Shown in pieces: positions 18,168 through 26,400 of a DNA stretch of 64,000 nucleotides. The stretch's first letter is position 1. Each line of letters opens with the position of its first letter. The position numbers and the translations under genes are program-made. The notes under the pieces were generated by a model, which saw only the letters and a list, made by a program, of their open reading frames with translations, searched no databases and had not been told where the DNA came from. The stretch is taken from contig CALVLT010000001.1 of NCBI GenBank assembly GCA_944340905.1, positions 56,617-120,616 of the forward strand, written 5' to 3'. This stretch comes from an uncultured Clostridia bacterium. Lineage in GTDB: Bacteria; Bacillota; Clostridia; Christensenellales; Borkfalkiaceae.

Positions 18168-19633
18168 GCCTCCTCCTTGCTGCGGCGCATGCCGCGGCGT
18201 TCTTCGCCGTCAGGCTCTCCGGGCGGCGGAAACTCCGCCCAAAAACAGCTCCCCTTGCCCGGTTCGGAGATGACCCCGAACGGACAGTCGTACCGCAAAA
18301 GAATGTTCTTGACGATGGAAAGCCCCAGCCCCGTGCCGCTCACGGGCCGCTTGTGCGACGCCCCCGAGCGATAGTATCTGTCCCAAATGGTATCCAGCTC
18401 GTCCGCAGGGATACCCTTGCCCGAATCGATGACTTCAAAGCGCGCGTTTTCGCCCTTCCTGTACAGCCTGACGCGCACCCGCTTGTCCTCGCCCGTATAG
18501 TTCACCGCATTGCCGATGAGATTGTAGAACACCTGCGCAATGCGTTCTTTGTTCGCCTCGGTGTAGAGTTCGTCCTCCACGTCCGTCTCAATAACGTATC
18601 CCTCCGTCTCGCTCAGATAGGAAAACCGCTCGGCAACGGCGCACACTTCCTCCGACAGGTTGAACACGGAACGCTTTTCCTCGCCGTCCACCCCCGCGCG
18701 CAGCTTGGACAGATCGAGCAGGTCGCTCACGAGCATGGTGAGCCTGTCGCACTCGTCGATGATGACCTTTGCGTGGGCGTCGCGCTTTTGCTTGTTCTCG
18801 CCCGAGATCTCGCGGATCATGGAGGCATACGCCTTGATCATGGTCAGCGGCGTCTTGAAGTCGTGCGAGACGTTGGCGATCAGCTCCTTCTGCATGGTGT
18901 CCGCCTTGGCGATCTCCGAACGGGCGTGGTCGAGCGCGTCCGAAAGTTCGCGGATCTCCGCGCAGAAGTAGTCCTTGCGGAATGCAATGTCGTAATTGCC
19001 CCGTGCCAGTTCCTGTGCACGCGTCGTCACCTCGGTGACGGGACGGGTGATGAAGTTCGCCACGAATGCGCTCACGACAAACGCAAGCACGACGGCAACG
19101 AGCGCCGTGATGACGGACATCCAGCGCAACCCGCTCTCCAGATCGAGATACCCCTGCATGGAAGCGGAAAGACAGAGAAACGCGGGCTGCGTATCCACCG
19201 TGACCGCCTGCGCCAGCACGAGCGCGCCCTCCTGTTCGGAGACATAAAAGGAGGACATCGCGCCCGAATCGCGCATTTCGCGCAAAAATTCCGCGAACGC
19301 GCTGTAATCGGACTGATCGGTCAGGTTGAATATCGGCTGCCCGTTCTGATAAAAGAGGGTAACGGTCAGCCCATAGTCGTTGGCGATATTGATCAGGCGG
19401 CGCTCCAGCCTTGTGGAGCTTGAACCGAGCGCGGCGATCTCTTCCGACATGGCCTCGCCCGCTTCTTCGAGCATATCGAGCGTGCTCTCGCGGTATTGCC
19501 GCACGACGAGCGCGTTCTGCACGAGCACAAACACAACGACGACCAGCAGCGCAAACAGGGAAAAGGCAAACCACAAAATCAGGCTCAGGCTCTTGCCCGT
19601 CCTCTCCCGCTTGTTTTTGCCCGCACGCACCAT
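18164..19633 (-). CDS. Sensor histidine kinase
   Basis: Membrane kinase that phosphorylates the adjacent response regulator. The 489 residues comprise TM1 (about 17-40), an extracytoplasmic region of about 130 residues, TM2 (about 170-195), a HAMP segment (ITRPVTEVTTRAQELARGNYD), the HisKA box with the phosphorylated His in NVSHDFKTPL, and an ATPase domain with N-box NLIGNAVNY, G1 DSGKGIP and G2 GTGLGLSIV. All kinase motifs are intact. It follows the regulator gene by 25 bases. Confidence 0.92.
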   Translation of the reverse strand: MVRAGKNKRERTGKSLSLILWFAFSLFALLVVVVFVLVQNALVVRQYRESTLDMLEEAGEAMSEEIAALGSSSTRLERRLINIANDYGLTVTLFYQNGQPIFNLTDQSDYSAFAEFLREMRDSGAMSSFYVSEQEGALVLAQAVTVDTQPAFLCLSASMQGYLDLESGLRWMSVITALVAVVLAFVVSAFVANFITRPVTEVTTRAQELARGNYDIAFRKDYFCAEIRELSDALDHARSEIAKADTMQKELIANVSHDFKTPLTMIKAYASMIREISGENKQKRDAHAKVIIDECDRLTMLVSDLLDLSKLRAGVDGEEKRSVFNLSEEVCAVAERFSYLSETEGYVIETDVEDELYTEANKERIAQVFYNLIGNAVNYTGEDKRVRVRLYRKGENARFEVIDSGKGIPADELDTIWDRYYRSGASHKRPVSGTGLGLSIVKNILLRYDCPFGVISEPGKGSCFWAEFPPPGEPDGEERRGMRRSKEEA

Positions 19634-19658
19634 ACCGCCGTCCGGCTCCTCTCAAAAT

Positions 19659-20327
19659 TTACGCCTCGAACTTATAGCCAAGTCCCCGCAGCGTCACGAT
19701 GAATTTGCGGTATTCCTTCAGGTTGCCCCGCAGCATCTTGACATGGGTATCTACCGTCCTGTCGTCGCCGTAGAAGTCATATCCCCACACCTTGTTCAGA
19801 AGGCGCTCGCGCGTGAGCGCCACGCCGTTGTTCTGCACAAAGTAAAAGAGCAGCTCGTATTCCTTGGGAGTGAGGTCAGCCTTTTCACCGTCCACCGTGA
19901 CACTGCGCCCCGCCATGTCGATGTGCAGCCCCTCGAAGTCGTACATCTGCCCCGCGCCCTCCCGTGCGGGCTTGCCCCGCTTCATCACGGCGTGGATACG
20001 CGCCATGACCTCCTTGGGGGAGAAGGGCTTGGTCACATAGTCGTCCGAGCCGATCTCAAAGCCGAAGAGCTTGTCGTACTCCTCTCCGCGTGCCGAGAGC
20101 ATGATGACGGGCGTCTGCTTGAACTTTCTGATCTCCTTGACCGCAGAAAAGCCGTCCAGCCGCGGCATCATCACGTCCATCAGGATGACGTCATAGTCGT
20201 TGTCGCGGCACATCTTCACCGCTTCCATGCCGTCGCACGCCTCGTCCGCCTCGCCGCCCTCGAACTCGATATATTCGCGCAGCACAGCACGGATCATCTC
20301 CTCGTCGTCTACGATAAGTATCTTCAT
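19659..20327 (-). CDS. OmpR/PhoB-family response regulator
   Basis: DNA-binding partner of the kinase. The 222-residue protein has a receiver domain with acidic pocket DDEE, phospho-acceptor Asp in VILMDVMMP and Lys in TKPFSPKE, followed by a winged-helix domain (about 125-220) with LTPKEYELL and VWGYDFYGDDRTVDTHVKMLR. AGGAGG precedes the ATG. First gene of a three-gene operon. A perfect cre-like 14-mer lies about 75 bases upstream. Confidence 0.93.
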   Translation of the reverse strand: MKILIVDDEEMIRAVLREYIEFEGGEADEACDGMEAVKMCRDNDYDVILMDVMMPRLDGFSAVKEIRKFKQTPVIMLSARGEEYDKLFGFEIGSDDYVTKPFSPKEVMARIHAVMKRGKPAREGAGQMYDFEGLHIDMAGRSVTVDGEKADLTPKEYELLFYFVQNNGVALTRERLLNKVWGYDFYGDDRTVDTHVKMLRGNLKEYRKFIVTLRGLGYKFEA

Positions 20328-20402
20328 GACTTCCTCCTGTATGTGTGCATCAAGTATAATGCCTTTCCTTTAATATCGCTTTATCAACTTGTGAAATTCA
20401 CG

Positions 20403-20416
20403 TGAAAACGATATCA
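20403..20416. promoter_or_regulatory. cre-like CcpA site between the response regulator and radical SAM genes
   Basis: TGAAAACGATATCA matches the Bacillus cre consensus TGWAANCGNTNWCA at every position. It lies 76 bases upstream of the response-regulator ATG and about 80 bases upstream of the divergent radical SAM promoter; the former is the likelier target. Confidence 0.5.
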
Positions 20417-20483
20417 GGCTCTGCACTCATTCAGTATACCACATTTTTCCTCGCTTTGCAATCTGATTTTTTTGCAAAATATG

Positions 20484-20497
20484 CGAACGAATGTTTG
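20484..20497 (+). promoter_or_regulatory. LexA (Cheo) box over the radical SAM promoter
   Basis: CGAACGAATGTTTG matches the Gram-positive LexA operator CGAAC-N4-GTTYG. It overlaps the first three bases of the -35 hexamer (20495-20500), an arrangement that would block RNA polymerase. Confidence 0.7.
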
Positions 20498-20523
20498 ACT
20501 TCCTGGACATACCGTGATATACT
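20495..20523 (+). promoter_or_regulatory. Promoter of the radical SAM operon, probably giving a leaderless mRNA
   Basis: TTGACT (20495-20500), 17-base spacer, TATACT (20518-20523). The expected start point, seven bases beyond, falls on the A of the ATG at 20530. Confidence 0.75.
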
Positions 20524-20529
20524 ATGCAT

Positions 20530-21774
20530 ATGATCGCGGAAGAGAAACTGAAGATCCTCACAAACAGTGCAAAATACGATGTCTCGTGCTCCTCGTCGGG
20601 GAGCGGCAGGCGCAATGCGGGCGGCATCGGCAACGGCATGCCGGACGGCTGCTGCCACTCCTTCACGCCGGACGGGCGGTGCGTCTCCCTGCTCAAACTG
20701 CTGATGAGCAACGACTGCGTGTTCGACTGCAAATACTGCATGAGCCGCCGCAGCTGCGACGTGCCGCGCGCCACGGCGACGCCGGAAGAGATCTGCGAGC
20801 TGACCGTCGATTTTTACAAGCGCAACTACATCGAGGGACTGTTCCTCTCCTCGGCGGTGCACATCTCCCCCGACCACACGATGGAACTGCTTGTGCGCAC
20901 CGTGCGCCTGCTGCGCACGAAGTACCGTTTTTTCGGATACGTCCACGTAAAAGGCATCCCAAAAGCCGACCCGCTGCTCGTTACCGAGGCGGCAAAATAT
21001 GCCGACAGGATGAGCTACAACCTGGAACTCCCCAGCGAAAAAAGCCTGAAACTGCTCGCCCCGCAAAAGAGCAGGGAGAGCCTTCTTCTGCCCATGAAAC
21101 AGCTGCAGCGCGAGCGCGCCGTGTTCCGTGCGGAAAAGCGCAAGGGCAGTTTTCTGCCCGCCGGACAGACGACGCAGATGATCGTTGGCGCATCCCCCGA
21201 ACGGGACGGACAGATCCTGCGCCTGACGCAGAGCCTGTACCGCGCGAACGGTCTCAGGCGCGTTTACTATTCCTCCTATTCGCCCGTCGTGGAGGATTCC
21301 CTTCTGCCCGCCGTGCAAAGCCCCGCCCTGCGCGAACACCGTCTCTATCAGGCGGACTGGCTGCTGCGCTTTTACGGGTTCGACGTGGAAGAGCTTGTCC
21401 CCGAGGACGAAAATCTCCCCCTCGACGTCGATCCGAAATGCGCCTGGGCGCTCAGGAACCTTCACCTCTTCCCCGTCGAGGTCAACCGCGCGCCCCTCGA
21501 AATGCTGCTGCGCGTGCCCGGCATCGGTGGCAGGAGCGCACAGAAGATCATTGCCGCGCGCAGATACACGGCACTCACCTTCGAGCACCTGAAAAAAATG
21601 CGCGTCGTGCTGCGGCGGGCGCGCCACTTCATCACGGCAAGCGGGAAATTTTACGGTGAAAAAAACGAACTGGCGGTGCGCGGGTTGCTCACGGCGGGCG
21701 AGCACGCCGAACGCGCACAGCAGCTCTCTCTGTTTGACACGGCGGCCCTGTCCGCACGCACGGGGGAACTATGA
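20530..21774 (+). CDS. Radical SAM protein, putative DNA modification/repair family
   Basis: Matches the family described as a putative DNA modification/repair radical SAM protein, usually paired with the next gene. From the ATG at 20530 it has 414 residues. It shows SSSGS near the start, the cluster motif CVFDCKYC (CX3CX2C) at about residues 63-70, and a C-terminal helix-hairpin-helix region (LLRVPGIGGRSAQKIIAARRY), which suggests DNA binding. An ATG at 20524 is also in frame, but neither has a ribosome site; the promoter position makes a leaderless start at 20530 most likely. The end overlaps the next gene by four bases. The LexA box upstream predicts SOS induction. The exact reaction is unknown. 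Confidence 0.85.
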   Translation: MIAEEKLKILTNSAKYDVSCSSSGSGRRNAGGIGNGMPDGCCHSFTPDGRCVSLLKLLMSNDCVFDCKYCMSRRSCDVPRATATPEEICELTVDFYKRNYIEGLFLSSAVHISPDHTMELLVRTVRLLRTKYRFFGYVHVKGIPKADPLLVTEAAKYADRMSYNLELPSEKSLKLLAPQKSRESLLLPMKQLQRERAVFRAEKRKGSFLPAGQTTQMIVGASPERDGQILRLTQSLYRANGLRRVYYSSYSPVVEDSLLPAVQSPALREHRLYQADWLLRFYGFDVEELVPEDENLPLDVDPKCAWALRNLHLFPVEVNRAPLEMLLRVPGIGGRSAQKIIAARRYTALTFEHLKKMRVVLRRARHFITASGKFYGEKNELAVRGLLTAGEHAERAQQLSLFDTAALSARTGEL

Positions 21775-22577
21775 TCTACTTTTTTGACGGCAGCAAAGAC
21801 GCCTTTCTGACGGCGTTTCTATGCGCCTTCCGCGATGAAGACGCCTACCTCACGACGGGCAGCCGCCAGCTCTCCCTCGGGCAACAGAGCGTCTTTGTGC
21901 CCGCCGACAGGAAACGGGCAAGGCGCTGCGCGCAGCGGCTCACATCCTTCGACGGGCGCTGCATGCACGACCTCGACATGCTTCTGCGCAGCGGGGAGGC
22001 GGAGCGCGGGCAGACCGCCTTTTGCTACTTCCGCCTGCTTGCCGACCGCAAACGCCCCGTGCGGGGCGAATTCGCCGAGGACGCCGTCCGGCAGGCATCG
22101 GAATGCATCCGCCGCGTCGGGCTGGAGGTGCACCGCCTGAAGGGATTCGTCCGCTTTATGGAGTGCGAGAGCGGGGCGCTCTATGCGCCCATCGCCCCCG
22201 ACCACGACGTGAGCGACCTGCTCCTGCCCCACTTCCGCGCCAGGCTGCCGAACATCCCCTTCGTCATTCACGACGTGCGCCGCTCCAAGGCGGCAGTCTG
22301 GGACGGCGAACACACCTTCACCGCGCCCCTTGCGCGCGCGGAGATCGCCCTGTCCGCCGACGAGGCGGGCTGGCAGACGCTCTGGCGGCAGTACTATGCA
22401 AGCGTCAACATCCCCTCGCGCGAGCGGCTGAAACAGATGAAGGGCTACATGCCCGTGCGCTATTGGAAATTCATGCCCGAAAATCCCTCAGCGGTCGTGG
22501 ACGCCTTTACAGCGCCGCCTGCATCTCGCGCAGGATCGCAAGATGGCGCTCCTCGTCCGCACGGATCGGCGCAATGA
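21771..22577 (+). CDS. Partner of the DNA-repair radical SAM protein (DUF4130-type)
   Basis: The 268-residue protein belongs to the family that accompanies the preceding radical SAM gene and in other species may be fused to a uracil-DNA-glycosylase domain; no such domain is present here. Recognisable are the N-terminal YFFDGSKDAFLTAF, the central VHRLKGFVRFME and FVIHDVRRSKAAVWDG, and the C-terminal MPVRYWKFMPE. The family normally ends near that last motif. Here about 20 extra residues, rich in Ala/Pro/Gly, run on and overlap the convergent ferritin-like gene by 71 bases. Coupled to the radical SAM gene by ATGA. A role in DNA repair is inferred from partner and LexA box. Confidence 0.8.
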   Translation: MIYFFDGSKDAFLTAFLCAFRDEDAYLTTGSRQLSLGQQSVFVPADRKRARRCAQRLTSFDGRCMHDLDMLLRSGEAERGQTAFCYFRLLADRKRPVRGEFAEDAVRQASECIRRVGLEVHRLKGFVRFMECESGALYAPIAPDHDVSDLLLPHFRARLPNIPFVIHDVRRSKAAVWDGEHTFTAPLARAEIALSADEAGWQTLWRQYYASVNIPSRERLKQMKGYMPVRYWKFMPENPSAVVDAFTAPPASRAGSQDGAPRPHGSAQ

Positions 22578-22971
22578 CTGCGCGCACCTCCTCGTTCTGT
22601 ACGGCATCCAGAATGCGCGTGTAGCAGGCGATCGCCTCCTGTTCGGCGCGGATGTCCGCCGCCAGCATCTGCGCAATGGGACGGGAATAGTCCACATTGG
22701 ACGCCGAATAATATGCCACCGGATAGGGCGGGCATGCCGTAAAGACGGGCGGCACACCCAATTTTACAAGCAGTCCCCCGATTTTTTCGAGGTGGTGCAT
22801 CTCCTCGACCGAAATGCGGATGAGCTGTTTTGCCTCCTTCTCCTTGCCGCAGCCGCTGAGCAGGATCCCCTGATAGACGTATTGCAGGATCGCCGTCAGC
22901 TCCCCGTTCCTGCCCGCATAGGCGGGCGACAGCGCACGCAGCGCCTGCAGATCGCACCCTCTCTCCCCCAT
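22507..22971 (-). CDS. Ferritin-like (rubrerythrin/manganese-catalase-type) four-helix protein
   Basis: A 154-residue four-helix protein with two conserved acidic-His motifs, EEMHH (about residues 56-60) and DEERH (about 137-141), and a further helix with AEQEAI. These are the spaced E...ExxH pairs of di-iron or di-manganese ferritin-like domains. No C-terminal rubredoxin domain is present. Likely roles are metal storage or oxidative-stress defence, but the family is broad. Its 3' end overlaps the convergent DUF4130-type gene by 71 bases. Confidence 0.7.
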   Translation of the reverse strand: MGERGCDLQALRALSPAYAGRNGELTAILQYVYQGILLSGCGKEKEAKQLIRISVEEMHHLEKIGGLLVKLGVPPVFTACPPYPVAYYSASNVDYSRPIAQMLAADIRAEQEAIACYTRILDAVQNEEVRAVIAPIRADEERHLAILREMQAAL

Positions 22972-23039
22972 ACTTTCCCCCTATGGATATATCCTGTCTA
23001 TCGTATGCCATCAGGCGCGCCGCAGGTGCGCACAATCGC

Positions 23040-23068
23040 TTGCTTTTTTTCGCGCGCTGTGGTACAAT
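23040..23068 (+). promoter_or_regulatory. Promoter of tRNA-Ser(UGA)
   Basis: TTGCTT (23040-23045), 17-base spacer, TACAAT (23063-23068), eleven bases before the mature tRNA. Confidence 0.65.
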
Positions 23069-23079
23069 ACACTGAGTAC

Positions 23080-23167
23080 GGAAGGTTGGCGGAGCGGTCG
23101 AACGCGGCGGTCTTGAAAACCGTTGATGTGAAAGCATCCGGGGGTTCGAATCCCTCACCTTCCGCCA
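23080..23167 (+). tRNA. tRNA-Ser (anticodon UGA), CCA encoded
   Basis: Acceptor stem GGAAGGT/ACCTTCC, anticodon stem GCGGT/ACCGT with TGA at 23114-23116, a long serine-type variable arm, T-loop GGGTTCGAATCCC, and a genomically encoded CCA. Length 88 bases. Confidence 0.95.
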
Positions 23168-23200
23168 CACAAAAAACAGGGCTGTGCGTCCTGTTTTTTT
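23168..23200 (+). terminator. Rho-independent terminator of tRNA-Ser(UGA)
   Basis: A stem of about 13 bp (CACAAAAAACAGG paired to its complement) with a nine-base loop ends in TTTTTTT right after the tRNA. Confidence 0.85.
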
Positions 23201-23296
23201 GTGTCTGAAAAATTACGAGAAAAACGGAACCGCAAGGGTCCCGTTTTTGTGTCTTTTAACAGCAAAGTTATGGCGTTGTACCTAGATGCTCGCCCA

Positions 23297-23419
23297 CCGT
23301 CATTCAGAACGAAGTGAAGAATCCCCTACTACGTTGTCTTACGGGCAAAAGAATGCGGTTTTGCGCTCTCTATCCTTTGCGAGGGCACGTCGCGGCTGCG
23401 CCGCTCCTCGGAATGACGG
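23297..23419. repeat. Dispersed repeat copy 1 (MITE-like, terminal inverted repeats)
   Basis: The 123-bp unit begins CCGTCATTC and ends GAATGACGG, a 9-bp terminal inverted repeat. Its first 50 bases are almost identical to the unit at 28601. No coding capacity. It lies just beyond the 3' end of the giant lipoprotein gene. Confidence 0.7.
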
Positions 23420-23456
23420 AAACGGACGTGTTCCGCTCCGCGGCGAGCGGAATTCG

Positions 23457-26400
23457 TTACGCTGCGGCGGCGGTGCTGTCGTCCGGTTCGGGGTCAGCCA
23501 CGGAGCCGGAATCGGTGCCGTCGCCCGTTTCGGTGCCGGCGATCGCGGAAATCGAATCCATATAGTCCGACCAACCCTCGGCCGCCTGATAGGCGTCAAC
23601 AGCCGCAGACGGCACATACACCTTCAATTCGGTGCGGTTTGCAAAGGCGTCCGCGCCAAGCGTGGGAGCGCCTGTCGCCGCGATGGTCAGGGAGAATGCC
23701 ACAGCCGTGCCGCCCTCCACAATGGTGAATGCGCCCTCGCCGATGGTAGTAAGGGAAGTTCCGAACGAGGCGCTTGCCAGCGCGTAGCAGTAAGCAAAGG
23801 CATAGTCGCCGACCGTCTGAACGCTGTCGCCCGTGAAGGAAGTCAGTGCCGTGGCGGCAAAGGCATAAGCACCGATCGTGATGACGCTGCCGCCCGTGAC
23901 GGATGTCAGCGCGGTGCAGTTTGCAAAGGCATAAGCGCCGATCGTGGTAACGTCGTTCAGGTCAACGCTCGTGATGTCCGTGCGGCCCATGAACACGCCG
24001 TCGGCAATCGAAGTAACAGCCTCAGGGATCGTGACCGCGCCGCCGTTGCCCTGATAGCCGACCAAAACATTCTCATACACGATATACGGCTCCGTATAGC
24101 GCTCAAAGGTGCGATCTGTGCCCGTGCCGGAAATCTTGAGATACAGGCTCACAGACGAACTGTACAGGTACAGAATGTCGCCATACATGGCATAATTGCC
24201 GCTGTACACGACGCCATAGTAGTCGACATACGTTGCGTTCATATAGCCGTCGACGGTGAGATAAGACCAGTCGTCCTGAACGATCTCGTAATCGTTCTTC
24301 TCATCGTAGATGACAAAGGTGTTAACGGTTGTGTTTCCAGCCGACACCTGCGTAAGGATGAAACGGAACGTAAGCGGCGAATCGGAATCGGACTGTGTAA
24401 AGATATACTCAACATGTGCATCCGTCGTACTTGTGTCAGCAAGGACAACCGTACCCGTGACGGCGCTGCCGTCCGCAGGGGTATACGTGGCGCCCCCGAA
24501 CCCGTTGAGCACAAGCGAGCCGTTTGTCACACTGCCGTTCTCGAACAAGCCATATGTACCCACGATGTCCTGCGTGACCGCCGTAAGCTTGTTGTCCGCA
24601 TCGATGCGGTAGACACCCTGCCTCTGAAGCTGCTGCGTCCCCTCCTCGTCTGTCACATACAGGTAGAAGGTGAGATAACGAGCGCCGCCGACCTCCTGAA
24701 CGGAATATGCCGCATCCTGCGTCAAGCCGCCCGCGGTGTAGAGCACGCGGTCATACGCATCGTGCACAAGGGTAGAGCCGTCCGCAAACGTATACGTTTC
24801 CTCTTCTGCATTGACATACATGTAGAAGTAGCCTTCGTCATCGACGACAAACCGCACGAAGGATGCATCGGCCCAATCAGACCAAGTAACGAGGTAATAG
24901 TCCCCTTCCGTCACATGCTCATACGTGCCCGTTGCGACGGCCGACAATTCGCCCGTTCCCGTATTGTAGGAATAAAGCGTTGCTGCGCCGTAGCCGTCCA
25001 AGTCAAGCTCATAGATGGTCGTCTCATCCACATATGTGGCATAGGTTCCTGCCTCGTCGCCCAACGGCTCGATCGTCCATGTTGTATCGCCTGGATTCCA
25101 GTCTTCCGCAAGGCGGGCTGTGATCATGGAAGAGGAATTACCTTCAAAGATCGTGATCCACCATCTTCCACTCTCGTCTTGCGAAACCGAGTAGAAATAT
25201 TTGGTGCCGTTCTGCGCAACGCCATACCCCGTCAGCGTGAATGTTTCGGTGCCGATCGTCACCGTCTTATTTGCATAATCACGCGTGTAAGCAAGGAAAT
25301 AGCCGAGTACATTGTATGAAGAATCAACCCCGTACAGGTAGCAGAACGAAAAATTCTGATAGTCCGTATCATATCCCGTTCCGCCCTCGGATACAGTGAA
25401 TGTGAGCAGCTTTCTGCCGTAGACGTCGTCTATACCGGAAGTGGTGATTGTGCCCTCCGCAATGATCTTCAGAGCGCCGTCCGCTTCTGCCTGAATGATC
25501 GCGTGACCGTCGGGGAAGATCCGCAGCTGTTCGCCCACCGTGGCAAAACCGCCCTCCAGCCCCGATGCATCGAACATATCGTAATAGACATACTCCGTTG
25601 CATAGTCGAAAGAGACTGACAGATTTACATAGTCCGATGTGCTGTCGAAGATGTCCGTATCGGCGACCTGTATCGTTGGACCTGCCATATTATTTCGATC
25701 GATGCGCAGAGCATAAGTAACATCGCCGATCTCAAACAGCAGGAAGTCATAGTCGTGCGTTCCGTCCGAATAACCCTCCATGACGATATAGTTTACATCA
25801 GAAGTGCCTGCCGAACCGGACTGCTGCACCAATTCCGCCGTCCACATGCCGTCGGGCGACAGGGAATACTCTATACGGGTTTCGCCCTCACCGATGGTAA
25901 AGTCAAAGGTCTTTCCGTTGAGTCCATCGGAAATGATATAGACCGCCGTTTCGTTGATCGTGCCGATCCATGCATTGAACGAGCCGTATGCCTCTTCGAG
26001 CAGAGTCCGAACATCCTCCAGCGTATCGCCGCCGACATACGAATCCAATGCGAACCGATAGTAACGGTTATCCGCATCGATCGCTGTATACGTCCCCTTG
26101 AGGGCAGGCAGGTAGGTCCCGTCCGTCAGCATGACGGAGAGCACCGCGCCGCCCTTGCCGTTCAAAAGCAGCTGTGTATACAGCCCGCTTGTGGAATTGT
26201 ATTCCGTGTAAGTACCGATCTCATCGTTGACAAACTTCGCCGTATCCGCCGTCAGATCACAGAGTACAAAGTGATAGATGGGATTTACAGACGTTCCCGT
26301 TGCAAACACAAACCCGGCATAGTCGACGCCGTCATCCGTGTAGGAGGCAAGGTAGGAATATGCCACGGTGCCGCTGTCTGTAGCCGTCTCCGATCTGGTT

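Noticed and set aside
20431-21705. Minus-strand frame opposite the radical SAM gene
   Set aside because: The plus strand carries the clear CX3CX2C protein; the minus frame resembles nothing.
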